48,488 nucleotides of DNA from Pseudomonas sp. CHM02. GTDB taxonomy: Bacteria > Pseudomonadota > Gammaproteobacteria > Pseudomonadales > Pseudomonadaceae. Numbering within the stretch: the stretch's first letter is position 1; each line of letters starts with the position of its first letter. Shown here in pieces: positions 1 to 7,065 of the stretch. The notes beneath the pieces are model-generated. The model was not told the DNA's origin and did not search any database. It saw nothing but the letters and a program-made list of their open reading frames with translations. The stretch covers positions 1 through 48,488 of the forward strand of contig NZ_JFCA01000051.1 of NCBI RefSeq assembly GCF_000612585.1. The letters are read 5' to 3'. A program made the translations under genes and the position numbers.

Positions 1-84
1 GCGATGGCATCACTGCGGTGTGACTGACACACCGAGGTGCCTTCATCGCAGGCAAGCCAGCTCCCACACAAGCCAGCTCCCACA
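1..84. repeat. REPIN remnant with duplicated arm
   Basis: The stretch at 44-66 (catcgcaggcaagccagctcccaca type) is a REP arm of the fluorescens type. The GCGATG at 1-6 is the inner end of the inverted partner, whose outer part lies left of the window. The terminal part of the arm, caagccagctcccaca, is repeated at 69-84 directly after the first copy, so the arm has been duplicated. The same arm family occurs at 29996-30083. This is read by eye; copy number in the genome cannot be judged here. Confidence 0.75.
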
Positions 85-177
85 TTAGTTCTGCTTACAC
101 CTGATCTGCATCACCTGCATTTTCCGCAATCCGACCTAGACTTGTCAGTATTCCCACTCCGACAAGGCCGTCGCACC

Positions 178-354
178 ATGATCTCCATGTCCTCCTTCCA
201 CGCCATGCTTATTCCCATTCTGATCGGCATGATCATGCTGGCCGTAGGTTTCAACTTCCGTGACAAGCCCCTCGGCGTATTTGGCATGTGGGTCGGCATG
301 CTGCTGATCCTGGGCACTGTGGTGTACAAGATCCTCGCCAAACTGGCCGAATGA
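178..354 (+). CDS. Small inner-membrane protein, unknown function
   Basis: A 58-residue hydrophobic protein starting MISMSSFHAM. It has two predicted membrane segments, at about residues 9-24 and 33-53, joined by a short polar loop (FRDKPLG). The ATG at 178 follows an AAGG about 10 bases upstream; ATG at 187 is an alternative. The reading frame stays open upstream to 37, but that part overlaps the REP sequence and reads as non-coding. The gene lies 52 bases upstream of the mechanosensitive channel gene on the same strand, so the two may be cotranscribed. I do not recognise the family; a link to the envelope is inferred only from hydrophobicity and neighbours. Confidence 0.6.
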   Translation: MISMSSFHAMLIPILIGMIMLAVGFNFRDKPLGVFGMWVGMLLILGTVVYKILAKLAE

Positions 355-406
355 CGATTGCACTCGTACACTCGGTCAATTCGTCGTTTCCAAGGTTGAC
401 CGCCTC

Positions 407-2572
407 GTGCTTTCCCGTCTGTTTGCCCTGCCCTGCTACTGTTTGATCGCCCTGCTGATGCTGCTGCCGCCCGCGCCTGCCCACGCCGTGAGTTTGCCGG
501 GCTTGTTGGGCAGCACCAACAAGACCCAACCCCAGGCTGAAGTGCCACTGGGGCAGTCGTTGGACGAGGTGATCAAGACCCTGGAGAACGACCAGCAACG
601 CACCCAGTTGCTGAGTGACCTGAAAAAACTCCGTGAAGCCACGAAAAAAGCCCAGCCGGCCGCCGAAGAAGGCGTGCTGGGGCTGATCGGCGGCACGCTG
701 GCCAACCTGGAAGCACAATTCTCCGGCGCCGACAGTCCGCTGGGACGCTGGTCCAACGAAGTCGACCTGGCCAAGGAAGAACTCAGTGCGCTGATGCTGC
801 CGGCCAACGAATGGCTGCCGATCATTTTCGGGTTTGCCCTGATCCTGGCGGTCTGGAGCCTGCTCGCCGCCGCGCTGATCTGGCTCAGCCACCGCGTACG
901 CGAACGCTTCGGCCTGCCCGAAGAACTGCCGCAACACCCGCGCACCTGGGACATGGTGCGCTTCGCCCTGCGCAAATTGGGTCCATGGCTGATCGCCCTG
1001 GTGATCACGGTCTACCTGAGCTACGCCCTGCCCTCGTCCCTTGGCAAATCCCTGGCGATGGTATTGGCCTACGCGCTGGTGGTGGGCACCTGCTTCTCGG
1101 CCATCTGCGTGATTGCCTTTTCCGTGCTGGACGGCCCCCATCGCCATCGCGCGCTGTATATCCTGCGTCACCAGGCCTTCCGCCCACTGTGGTGGATCGG
1201 CAGTTTTGCCGCTTTCGGTGAAGCGTTGAGCGACCCGCGACTGGTCCAGGCCCTGGGCCAGCACTTGTCCCATACCGCTGCGACCGTCGCCAATGTGATG
1301 GCGGCGCTGTCCACCGGCGTATTCATCCTGCGTTTCCGCAGGCCCATCGCCCACCTGATCCGCAACCAGCCACTGTCCCGCCGCCTGACCCGCCGCGCCC
1401 TCAGCGACACCATCGAGATCATCGGCTCCTTCTGGTACATCCCCGCCTTGCTGTTGGTGGGCATCTCGCTGTTCGCCACCTTCGTCTCTGCCGGCGATAC
1501 CAGCACGGCCTTGCGCCAATCACTGCTGTGTACGGTGCTGCTGGTGCTGTGCATGGTGATCAACGGCCTGGTACGCCGCCACGCCCTCAAGCCGCAGCGC
1601 GGGCACAAACGCCATGCGCTGTATTCCGAACGCCTGAAAAGCTTCGTCTACACCCTGGCTCACTTGGTGGTATGGCTGGTGTTTATCGAATTGGGCCTGC
1701 GGGTGTGGGGCCTGTCACTGATTCGCTTTACCGAAGGCGATGGCCATGAAGTCAGCGTCAAGCTATTCGGCCTGGCCGGGACCTTGCTGTTTGCCTGGCT
1801 GATCTGGATCCTCAGTGACACCGCGATCCATCACGCCCTCACCCGCTCGCGCAAAGGCCTGGCCAACGCACGGGCGCAGACCATGATGCCGTTGATCCGC
1901 AACGTGCTGTTCGTGACCATCTTCATCATCGCCGCGATTGTCGCCCTGGCGAACATGGGCATGAACGTCACGCCGCTGCTGGCGGGTGCCGGTGTGATCG
2001 GCCTGGCCATCGGCTTTGGCGCGCAATCCCTGGTGGCGGACTTGATCACCGGTCTGTTCATCATCATCGAAGACTCCCTGGCCATCGATGACTATGTGGA
2101 TGTCGGCGGCCACTTGGGGACGGTGGAAGGCCTGACCATCCGTACCGTACGCCTGCGCGACATCGACGGCATCGTGCACACCATCCCGTTCAGCGAAATC
2201 AAGAGTATCAAGAACTACTCGCGGGAGTTCGGCTACGCGATCTTCCGGGTGGCGATCCCCTACAACATGGAAATCGACGACGCCATCAAACTGATGCGCG
2301 ATGTCGGCCAGAAAATGCGCAACGACCCTCTGCAACGCCGCAATATCTGGTCGCCACTGGAGATCCAGGGTGTCGAAAGTTTCGAGTCGGGCAGCGCCAT
2401 TCTAAGGGCGCGGTTCAAGACGGCGCCGATCAAGCAGTGGGAAGTGTCGCGGGCGTTCAACCTGTCGCTCAAGCGTCATCTGGATGAAGCCGGGCTGGAC
2501 CTGGCCACGCCGCGCTTGAGTGTGCAGGTGGTGACCGCCGGCACTGTGCAGGAGAAAGATCAACAACAATAA
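407..2572 (+). CDS. MscS-family mechanosensitive ion channel
   Basis: This 721-residue protein is a large member of the MscS family, which opens under membrane tension and releases solutes on hypo-osmotic shock. An N-terminal signal-like segment (LIALLMLLPPAPAHA, about residues 13-27) precedes a periplasmic Gln/Lys-rich helical stretch to about 125. Multiple membrane segments follow, between about 135 and 545. The pore-lining helix and beta domain are clear: AGAGVIGLAIGFGAQSLVAD at about residue 525, then EDSLAIDDYVDVGG and VEGLTIRTVRLRD, with PFSEIKSIKNYSR closing the beta domain. The start is a GTG at 407 with an AAGG 11 bases upstream; it keeps the signal sequence intact. The length exceeds E. 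coli MscS (286 residues) and resembles YbiO/YnaI-type proteins. The M20 amidohydrolase starts only 17 bases after the stop, suggesting an operon. Confidence 0.88.
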   Translation: MLSRLFALPCYCLIALLMLLPPAPAHAVSLPGLLGSTNKTQPQAEVPLGQSLDEVIKTLENDQQRTQLLSDLKKLREATKKAQPAAEEGVLGLIGGTLANLEAQFSGADSPLGRWSNEVDLAKEELSALMLPANEWLPIIFGFALILAVWSLLAAALIWLSHRVRERFGLPEELPQHPRTWDMVRFALRKLGPWLIALVITVYLSYALPSSLGKSLAMVLAYALVVGTCFSAICVIAFSVLDGPHRHRALYILRHQAFRPLWWIGSFAAFGEALSDPRLVQALGQHLSHTAATVANVMAALSTGVFILRFRRPIAHLIRNQPLSRRLTRRALSDTIEIIGSFWYIPALLLVGISLFATFVSAGDTSTALRQSLLCTVLLVLCMVINGLVRRHALKPQRGHKRHALYSERLKSFVYTLAHLVVWLVFIELGLRVWGLSLIRFTEGDGHEVSVKLFGLAGTLLFAWLIWILSDTAIHHALTRSRKGLANARAQTMMPLIRNVLFVTIFIIAAIVALANMGMNVTPLLAGAGVIGLAIGFGAQSLVADLITGLFIIIEDSLAIDDYVDVGGHLGTVEGLTIRTVRLRDIDGIVHTIPFSEIKSIKNYSREFGYAIFRVAIPYNMEIDDAIKLMRDVGQKMRNDPLQRRNIWSPLEIQGVESFESGSAILRARFKTAPIKQWEVSRAFNLSLKRHLDEAGLDLATPRLSVQVVTAGTVQEKDQQQ

Positions 2573-2589
2573 ACTCAGGAGAGGTCCTT

Positions 2590-3927
2590 ATGCGTTTAAC
2601 CGGTCTGACACACCCATGGGTTTTCGGCATGCTGTGCGCCGTTGCCAGCAGTGCCGTGATCGCCGCCAGCAGCGGCCAGGACAGCGCCCGGGAGGAAATC
2701 GCCGCCCAGGCAAACGTGCTCGAGCCGACGCTGCTGGAGACCCGGCGCGACATTCACGCCCACCCCGAACTGGGCAACACCGAAACCCGCACGGCCGAAC
2801 TGGTCGCCAAACAACTGCGCGACCTGGGCCTTGAGGTCAAGACCGGTGTCGCCCGCACCGGTGTGGTTGCCGTACTCAAAGGCGCCCTGCCCGGCCCGAC
2901 CGTCGCCTTGCGGGCCGACATGGATGCGCTGCCGGTGAAGGAAGTCGCCGACCTGCCCTTCGCTTCCAAAGCCAAGGGTACCTACCTGGGCAAGGACGTC
3001 GACGTGATGCACGCCTGCGGCCATGACGCCCATGTCGCCATCCTGCTGAGCACTGCGAAAATCCTGACCGGCATGCGCGAACGCCTGCCCGGCACCGTGG
3101 TGTTCTACTTCCAACCGGCCGAGGAAGGCCCGAGTGATTTCATCCCCGACGGTAAAAATACCTGGGGCGCCAAAATGATGGTGCAGGAAGGCGTGATGAA
3201 GGCGCCCAAGCCGGACGCGGTGTTCGGCCTGCATGTGTGGGCCGGTGTGCCCGCCGGCCAGATCGCCTACCGCCCGGGGCCGACCCTGGCCAGCTCGGAT
3301 GACTTGCGCATCAAGATCCTCGGCAAGCAGACCCACGCCGGTCGCCCATGGGACGGCATCGACCCGATCACTGTCGGCGCACAGACCATCGTCGGCCTGC
3401 AAACCGTGGTCAGCCGCCGCACCGACATTTCCTCGTTCCCCTCGGTGGTGAGCATTGGCACCATCAACGGTGGCACGCGCTACAACATCATCCCTGAGTC
3501 GGTGGACATGACCGGCACCATTCGCTCCTACGACTACGGCATCCGCCAGAAACTGCACGTGGACGTGCGGCAGACCGTGGAAAAAATCGCCGAAAGCGGC
3601 GGCGCCAAGGCCGAAGTCACCATCATCGAGAAGTACGACCCCACCATCAACAACCCGGCATTGACCGAGAAAATGCTGCCGAGCCTGCGTTGGGCGGCCA
3701 AGGATGACGTGGTACAGGGCCCCTTGGTGGGCGGTGCGGAAGACTTTTCGTTTTATGCCAAGGAAGCACCGGGGCTGTTTGTGTTCCTGGGGGTGACGCC
3801 GAGGGATCAGGACATGAGCAAGGCGGCACCGAACCACAACCCGGGGTTCTTTGTGGATGAGTCGGCGTTGGTGGTGGGGGTGAGGACGTTGGCGTCGTTG
3901 GCGACGGATTATCTCTATACCAACTAA
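2590..3927 (+). CDS. Exported M20 family amidohydrolase
   Basis: A 445-residue member of the M20D amidohydrolase family (hippurate hydrolase, IAA-amino acid hydrolase and N-acyl-amino-acid amidohydrolase type), which cleaves amide bonds of N-acylated amino acids with a dinuclear metal centre. Residues 1-26 form a Sec-type signal peptide, so the enzyme is probably periplasmic. Family motifs: RADMDALPV (about 108-116), HACGHDAHV (141-149, with metal-binding Cys143 and His145), AEEGPSDF (about 177-184) and GGAEDFSFY near 384. The dimerisation insert runs from about 225 to 340 (THAGRPWDGIDP). The ATG at 2590 follows GGAGAGG. It sits 17 bases behind the channel gene and ends in front of a repeat array. 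The substrate cannot be inferred from sequence. Confidence 0.9.
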   Translation: MRLTGLTHPWVFGMLCAVASSAVIAASSGQDSAREEIAAQANVLEPTLLETRRDIHAHPELGNTETRTAELVAKQLRDLGLEVKTGVARTGVVAVLKGALPGPTVALRADMDALPVKEVADLPFASKAKGTYLGKDVDVMHACGHDAHVAILLSTAKILTGMRERLPGTVVFYFQPAEEGPSDFIPDGKNTWGAKMMVQEGVMKAPKPDAVFGLHVWAGVPAGQIAYRPGPTLASSDDLRIKILGKQTHAGRPWDGIDPITVGAQTIVGLQTVVSRRTDISSFPSVVSIGTINGGTRYNIIPESVDMTGTIRSYDYGIRQKLHVDVRQTVEKIAESGGAKAEVTIIEKYDPTINNPALTEKMLPSLRWAAKDDVVQGPLVGGAEDFSFYAKEAPGLFVFLGVTPRDQDMSKAAPNHNPGFFVDESALVVGVRTLASLATDYLYTN

Positions 3928-3960
3928 CCGCCGAGATGTTTTTCTGTGGTGGGCAGGGTT

Positions 3961-4099
3961 GGTGTGATGAGTGGGCTTGACCTGTGGTGAGCGGGCTTGT
4001 CCTGTGGTGAGCGGGCTTGACCTGTGGTGAGCGGGCTTGTCCTGTGGTGAGCGGGCTTGACCTGTGGTGAGCGGGCTGACCTGTGGTGAGCGGGCTTGT
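3961..4099. repeat. Tandem array of a 20-bp REP-arm unit
   Basis: Seven head-to-tail copies of the unit CCTGTGGTGAGCGGGCTTGW follow one another with a 20-base period. The first copy (3961-3980) is degenerate. Copies at 3981, 4001, 4021 and 4041 are near identical, with T and A alternating strictly at the last position. The copy at 4061 lacks one T (19 bases), and the last runs into the REPIN at 4082. The T/A alternation implies duplication of 40-base dimers. The array lies between the convergent M20 and mbtH-like genes and has no coding character. Confidence 0.9.
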
Positions 4100-4195
4100 C
4101 CCGCGCTGGGCTGCGCAGCAGCCCCTAAAAAGCCGGGAGCGCTTCGCACTCCGGCGCGAGCAAGCTCGCTCACCACAGAAGCCCGCTCACCACAG
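4082..4195. repeat. REPIN with extra inverted arm
   Basis: The arm TGTGGTGAGCGGGCTTGTCC at 4082 and its degenerate inverse, GCGAGCAAGCTCGCTCACCACA ending at 4177, flank a hairpin-rich centre that contains CTGGGCTGCGCAGCAGCCC and CGGGAGCGCTTCGCACTCCG. A further inverted arm copy (GAAGCCCGCTCACCACAG) follows at 4178-4195. The direct array at 3961-4099 and these inverted copies are complementary, so a transcript from either flanking gene could fold strongly and stop 3'-to-5' decay or transcription. Confidence 0.8.
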
Positions 4196-4209
4196 TAAGC
4201 CCACCCTCT

Positions 4210-4431
4210 TCAACCCAGCGCAGCGCCGTCCATCTTCTGGCGCAGGCTCAGTGGGCGCATATCGGTCCACACTTCTTCGATGTAGGCCAGGCACTCTTTC
4301 TTCATGCCGCTCTTGCCCACGGTGCGCCAGCCTTCCGGCACAACCTTGTAGTCGGGCCAGATGGAATACTGTTCTTCATGGTTGACCACTACCTGAAACA
4401 GGATGTCGTCGCGGTCAAATACTGAGGTCAT
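4210..4431 (-). CDS. MbtH-like protein of the pyoverdine system
   Basis: A 73-residue MbtH-family protein, a small partner that binds NRPS adenylation domains and supports their folding and activity. The signature is intact: NHEEQYSIWP (residues 17-26), PEGW (32-35) and the closing IEEVWTDMRP (51-60), with the conserved Trp residues. ATG at 4431 is preceded by GGAG 7 bases upstream. The gene lies 82 bases downstream of pvdH and has its own PvdS-type promoter at 4493-4516. It corresponds to the MbtH-like gene in the P. aeruginosa pyoverdine locus (PA2412). Its likely client here is PvdL, although other pyoverdine synthetases must lie outside the window. Confidence 0.93.
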   Translation of the reverse strand: MTSVFDRDDILFQVVVNHEEQYSIWPDYKVVPEGWRTVGKSGMKKECLAYIEEVWTDMRPLSLRQKMDGAALG

Positions 4432-4457
4432 TGCTGTTCTCCATCGCTAAAAGGCTG

Positions 4458-4476
4458 GCTGCGCACCGTGCGCAGC
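4458..4476 (-). other. Perfect hairpin in the mbtH-like leader
   Basis: The 8-base arms GCTGCGCA and TGCGCAGC are separated by 3 bases, between the PvdS box and the mbtH-like ATG. On the minus strand the stem is followed after about 5 bases by TTTT. It could be a weak terminator for pvdH read-through, an attenuator, or a stability hairpin. The U-run is too short and too distant for a confident terminator call. Confidence 0.45.
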
Positions 4477-4492
4477 ACTGATACCTGTAGAA

Positions 4493-4516
4493 ACGTACCA
4501 AGTTGCGAAAAAATTA
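4493..4516 (-). promoter_or_regulatory. PvdS-type (IS box) promoter for mbtH-like gene
   Basis: On the minus strand TAATT is followed by exactly 16 bases and CGT, against the known iron-starvation box TAAAT-N16/17-CGT recognised by PvdS. The full -35 motif reads CTAATT. The TAATT overlaps the TAA stop codon of pvdH. The box ends 62 bases upstream of the mbtH-like ATG. This is a single-mismatch match found by eye. Confidence 0.75.
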
Positions 4517-5908
4517 GAGGCTGGCCACGGCCGCTGCCAAGGCACGTCCGAAGATATCCGCCACGCGGTCGACTTCGGCGGCGGTGATCACCAACGGCGG
4601 CAGGAAACGCACCACGCTGCCATGCCGGCCACCGAGCTCGAGGATCAGCCCGCGCTTGAGGCATTCGCGCTGCACCAGCGGCGCCAAATGGCGGTGCACC
4701 GGCGGGTGGCCCTGGATGTCTGGCGCGCCCTTCGGGTCCACCAGCTCCACGCCGAGCATCAGGCCACGGCCGCGAATATCCCCAAGGTGCGGGAAGTCGC
4801 GCTGCAGGATGCGCAGGTGTTCACCCAGGCGCTCGCCCATGGCCGTCGCGTGGCCGGCCAGGTCGTGGTCCTTGAGGTAGCGCATCACCGCCGAGCCCGC
4901 GGCCATCGCCATCTGGTTGCCACGGAAGGTGCCGGCATGTGCGCCCGGCAGCCAGGTGTCGAGCCAGTCGCGGTACACCACCACCGCCAGCGGCAGGCTG
5001 CCGCCGATGGCCTTGGACATCACCACCACATCGGGGACGATGCCGGCATGTTCGAAGGCAAACATCTTGCCGGTGCGGCCGAAACCGCTCTGGATTTCAT
5101 CGACGATCAATGCCACGCCTGCCTGCTCGGTGATGCGGCGCAGACCGCGCAGCCAGTCCAGGTCAGCCGGAATCACACCGCCCTCGCCCTGCACCACTTC
5201 GACAATCACCGCCGCCGGCAGCAATACTCCTGCCTCCGGGTCATTCAGCAGGTTTTCCAGATAATGCAGGTTGACCCGCACACCTTCCGCGCCACCCAGG
5301 CCGAACGGGCAACGGTAATCGTAGGGGTACGGCAAGAATTGCACGCCATTGCCGAGCAAGGCACCCAAGGGTTTCTTCGGCCCCAGGCTGCCCATCAGGC
5401 TCAAGGCGCCCTGGCTCATGCCGTGGTAACCGCCCTGGAATGACAACACTGTGCTGCGCCCGGTGGCAGTGCGCACCAGCTTCAACGCGGCTTCCACCGC
5501 ATCGGTGCCGGTGGGGCCGCAAAACTGGATTTTCGCTTCCCGCGCCAGGGCTGGCGGCAGCAGGCCGAACAAGTCCTGCACGAACTGGTCCTTGACCGGC
5601 GTGGTCAGGTCCAGCGTGTGCAGCGGCAGTTCATCGGCAAGCACCTGCTGGATGGCCTCGATCACCACCGGGTGATTGTGCCCCAACGCAAGGGTGCCGG
5701 CGCCGGCCAGGCAGTCGATGAAACTGCGGCCCTCTACGTCTTCCACGTAAATACCCTTGGCGCGCTTGAGCGCCAGGGGAATACGCCGTGGATAGCTGCG
5801 GGCATTGGACTCCTGCTGGCGCTGGCGGGCGAGCAAGGGGGTTTCGTCGAACTGGTAGAGCGTTTCATGCACCTGGGCGTCTTCGATACGGGTGGTAGCG
5901 ACTGACAT
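4514..5908 (-). CDS. pvdH: L-2,4-diaminobutyrate:2-oxoglutarate aminotransferase PvdH
   Basis: A 464-residue class III PLP aminotransferase that makes L-2,4-diaminobutyrate from aspartate beta-semialdehyde, the precursor used by PvdL for the pyoverdine chromophore. Motifs: DCLAGAGTLALGHNHP (65-80), FCGPTGTDAVEAA (129-141, PLP phosphate binding), DEIQSGFGRTG (270-280, Asp270 contacting the pyridine N) and MSKAIGGSLPL with the Schiff-base Lys at 299. The ATG at 5908 (MSVATTRIED) is preceded by GAGG and fits family length. The frame is open further upstream, but that part contains the promoter and REPIN. A PvdS box lies 96 bases upstream. The assignment rests on pyoverdine context and strong similarity to PvdH; a general diaminobutyrate aminotransferase is the only alternative. 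Confidence 0.93.
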   Translation of the reverse strand: MSVATTRIEDAQVHETLYQFDETPLLARQRQQESNARSYPRRIPLALKRAKGIYVEDVEGRSFIDCLAGAGTLALGHNHPVVIEAIQQVLADELPLHTLDLTTPVKDQFVQDLFGLLPPALAREAKIQFCGPTGTDAVEAALKLVRTATGRSTVLSFQGGYHGMSQGALSLMGSLGPKKPLGALLGNGVQFLPYPYDYRCPFGLGGAEGVRVNLHYLENLLNDPEAGVLLPAAVIVEVVQGEGGVIPADLDWLRGLRRITEQAGVALIVDEIQSGFGRTGKMFAFEHAGIVPDVVVMSKAIGGSLPLAVVVYRDWLDTWLPGAHAGTFRGNQMAMAAGSAVMRYLKDHDLAGHATAMGERLGEHLRILQRDFPHLGDIRGRGLMLGVELVDPKGAPDIQGHPPVHRHLAPLVQRECLKRGLILELGGRHGSVVRFLPPLVITAAEVDRVADIFGRALAAAVASL

Positions 5909-6003
5909 TTCTCGATCCCTCAATACGCTGATGATGGTGACCAAACTGCCGATCCGCTGGCGTCTGGCCCAAGGGGCATGCGCACGGATTTCCTGTTCTG
6001 GAA

Positions 6004-6028
6004 ACGCACCAGCACGGAATGGATTTAG
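6004..6028 (-). promoter_or_regulatory. PvdS-type (IS box) promoter of pvdH
   Basis: The minus strand reads CTAAAT, exactly 16 bases, then CGT: a perfect match to the iron-starvation box used by the ECF sigma factor PvdS. The CGT end is 95 bases upstream of the pvdH ATG. It makes pvdH expression dependent on the pvdS gene found at 29.4 kb. Confidence 0.88.
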
Positions 6029-6065
6029 TGATCGCAGAGCTTTAACTGGTCGATGAAGATCCCAG

Positions 6066-6155
6066 TGTGGGAGCGGGCTTGCTCGCGAAAGCGCTGTGTC
6101 AGGTGCCGGAAATGTTGACTGAACCCCCGTATTCGCGAGCAAGCCCGCTCCCACA
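6066..6155. repeat. REPIN between pvdH promoter and ampDh3-like gene
   Basis: Two perfect 24-base inverted arms (TGTGGGAGCGGGCTTGCTCG at the left, its complement at 6132-6155) flank a 42-base centre. This is a complete REPIN. It starts 38 bases upstream of the pvdH IS box and ends 18 bases after the amidase stop codon. Confidence 0.92.
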
Positions 6156-6173
6156 TTTGAACCGTGCCCGGTT

Positions 6174-6941
6174 TCACAATCCCAGGTATTTTTCGTTCAG
6201 TGCATACACAATCGCGCAGGTTTCAGCATCCAGAAACCCACAATAATCCCGTGGACGAAAATGCATCTGAAACGCCCGCGTGCGCTGTTCAAACCCCTGC
6301 CGATTCTTCGCCGGCGCATACCCGTAGCGCTGAAACGCCCGCTCCACCTCGACTTCCGACGGCAGCCCGAGGCAAAAGCGGCGTTGATACATCGCCTGGG
6401 ACGCTTCATCAAACCAGGCCCCTATCCCCGCGTCATACAAGCGCCGCCACGGCAGACGCGGCCCCGGATCACTCTTGCGGCTGAACGCCACGTCCGAATG
6501 CCCGAGAATGTCGGTAGGCCCAATCTGTGGATAACGTCCGAGAATGTCGCGCACCAGGGCAATCAACACCTCGACTTGTTCCTCACCATAGGCGGGAAAG
6601 GTGAACACGCCGCCGTCATCCCGTGCCAGGTTGACGATTTCGATGCCAACCGAGCGGCTGTTGAGGTTGTCGCGCCCCGCCCAATGGCTCGCCCCGGCAT
6701 GCCAGGCGCGCTTGTCCTCTTCCACCAACCGGAATACCCGCAACTCTTCATAGCCTGCGGCGCAGTAGCTGGGATCGTCAGGGTCGGGTAGCAAATAGTG
6801 TGCACTCACGCCATCCTGGGTCAGGGTGCGCAGGGATGCGCCAAAAGGTGCTGCGGTGTAATGCAGGATCACCTGCCGCACGGGTTCGCCGTTACGTTCG
6901 TTGAAGCCTTTGGCAGGGAAGCTTGTATCAATGACCAACAT
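6174..6941 (-). CDS. AmpDh3-like N-acetylmuramoyl-L-alanine amidase
   Basis: A 255-residue zinc amidase of the Amidase_2/AmpD family that cuts between MurNAc and the stem peptide of peptidoglycan. Zinc ligands fit His27 (VILHYTA), His148 (ILGHSDV) and Asp158 (KSDPGP). A C-terminal peptidoglycan-binding-like helical domain runs from about 185 to 250 (TRAFQMHFRPRDY, then YALNEKYLGL). The protein closely resembles P. aeruginosa AmpDh3 in length and motifs. The ATG at 6941 (MLVIDTS) has AAGGA 8 bases upstream; a TTG further up would add six residues. No signal peptide is evident. Homologues help recycle wall fragments and affect ampC beta-lactamase induction; some are T6SS effectors, which nothing here indicates. 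Confidence 0.85.
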   Translation of the reverse strand: MLVIDTSFPAKGFNERNGEPVRQVILHYTAAPFGASLRTLTQDGVSAHYLLPDPDDPSYCAAGYEELRVFRLVEEDKRAWHAGASHWAGRDNLNSRSVGIEIVNLARDDGGVFTFPAYGEEQVEVLIALVRDILGRYPQIGPTDILGHSDVAFSRKSDPGPRLPWRRLYDAGIGAWFDEASQAMYQRRFCLGLPSEVEVERAFQRYGYAPAKNRQGFEQRTRAFQMHFRPRDYCGFLDAETCAIVYALNEKYLGL

Positions 6942-6991
6942 AAGAACCGTCCTTTTCAATACAGGCCGAGTCGTTCAGCCCGTTCAAGCGC

Positions 6992-7039
6992 AAAAAAATT
7001 ACCGCCATCCTGAAGGCTTGATCCTCAGGAGGGCGGTAA
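6992..7039 (-). terminator. Rho-independent terminator of dsbR-dsbS operon
   Basis: On the minus strand the arms TTACCGCCCTCCTGA and TCAGGATGGCGGTAA pair with one mismatch around an 11-base loop and are followed by seven T. It lies 27 bases after the dsbS stop. Confidence 0.9.
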
Positions 7040-7065
7040 CTATGTGGCACTTGAAAGAAAAGTGA

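Noticed and set aside
3961..4099. CRISPR-like regular repeats
   Set aside because: The repeats are contiguous 20-base units without unique spacers and match the arm of the adjoining REPIN; no cas gene is near.
2596..4176. 526-codon minus-strand frame opposite the M20 gene, running into the repeat array
   Set aside because: Its first 70 residues are the translated 20-bp repeats (SPLTTGQAR-type) and the remainder is antisense to a clear amidohydrolase.
4458..4476. Hairpin called as the pvdH terminator
   Set aside because: The stem is perfect but the T-run is only four bases and starts about five bases away; it is listed as a leader hairpin of uncertain role instead.
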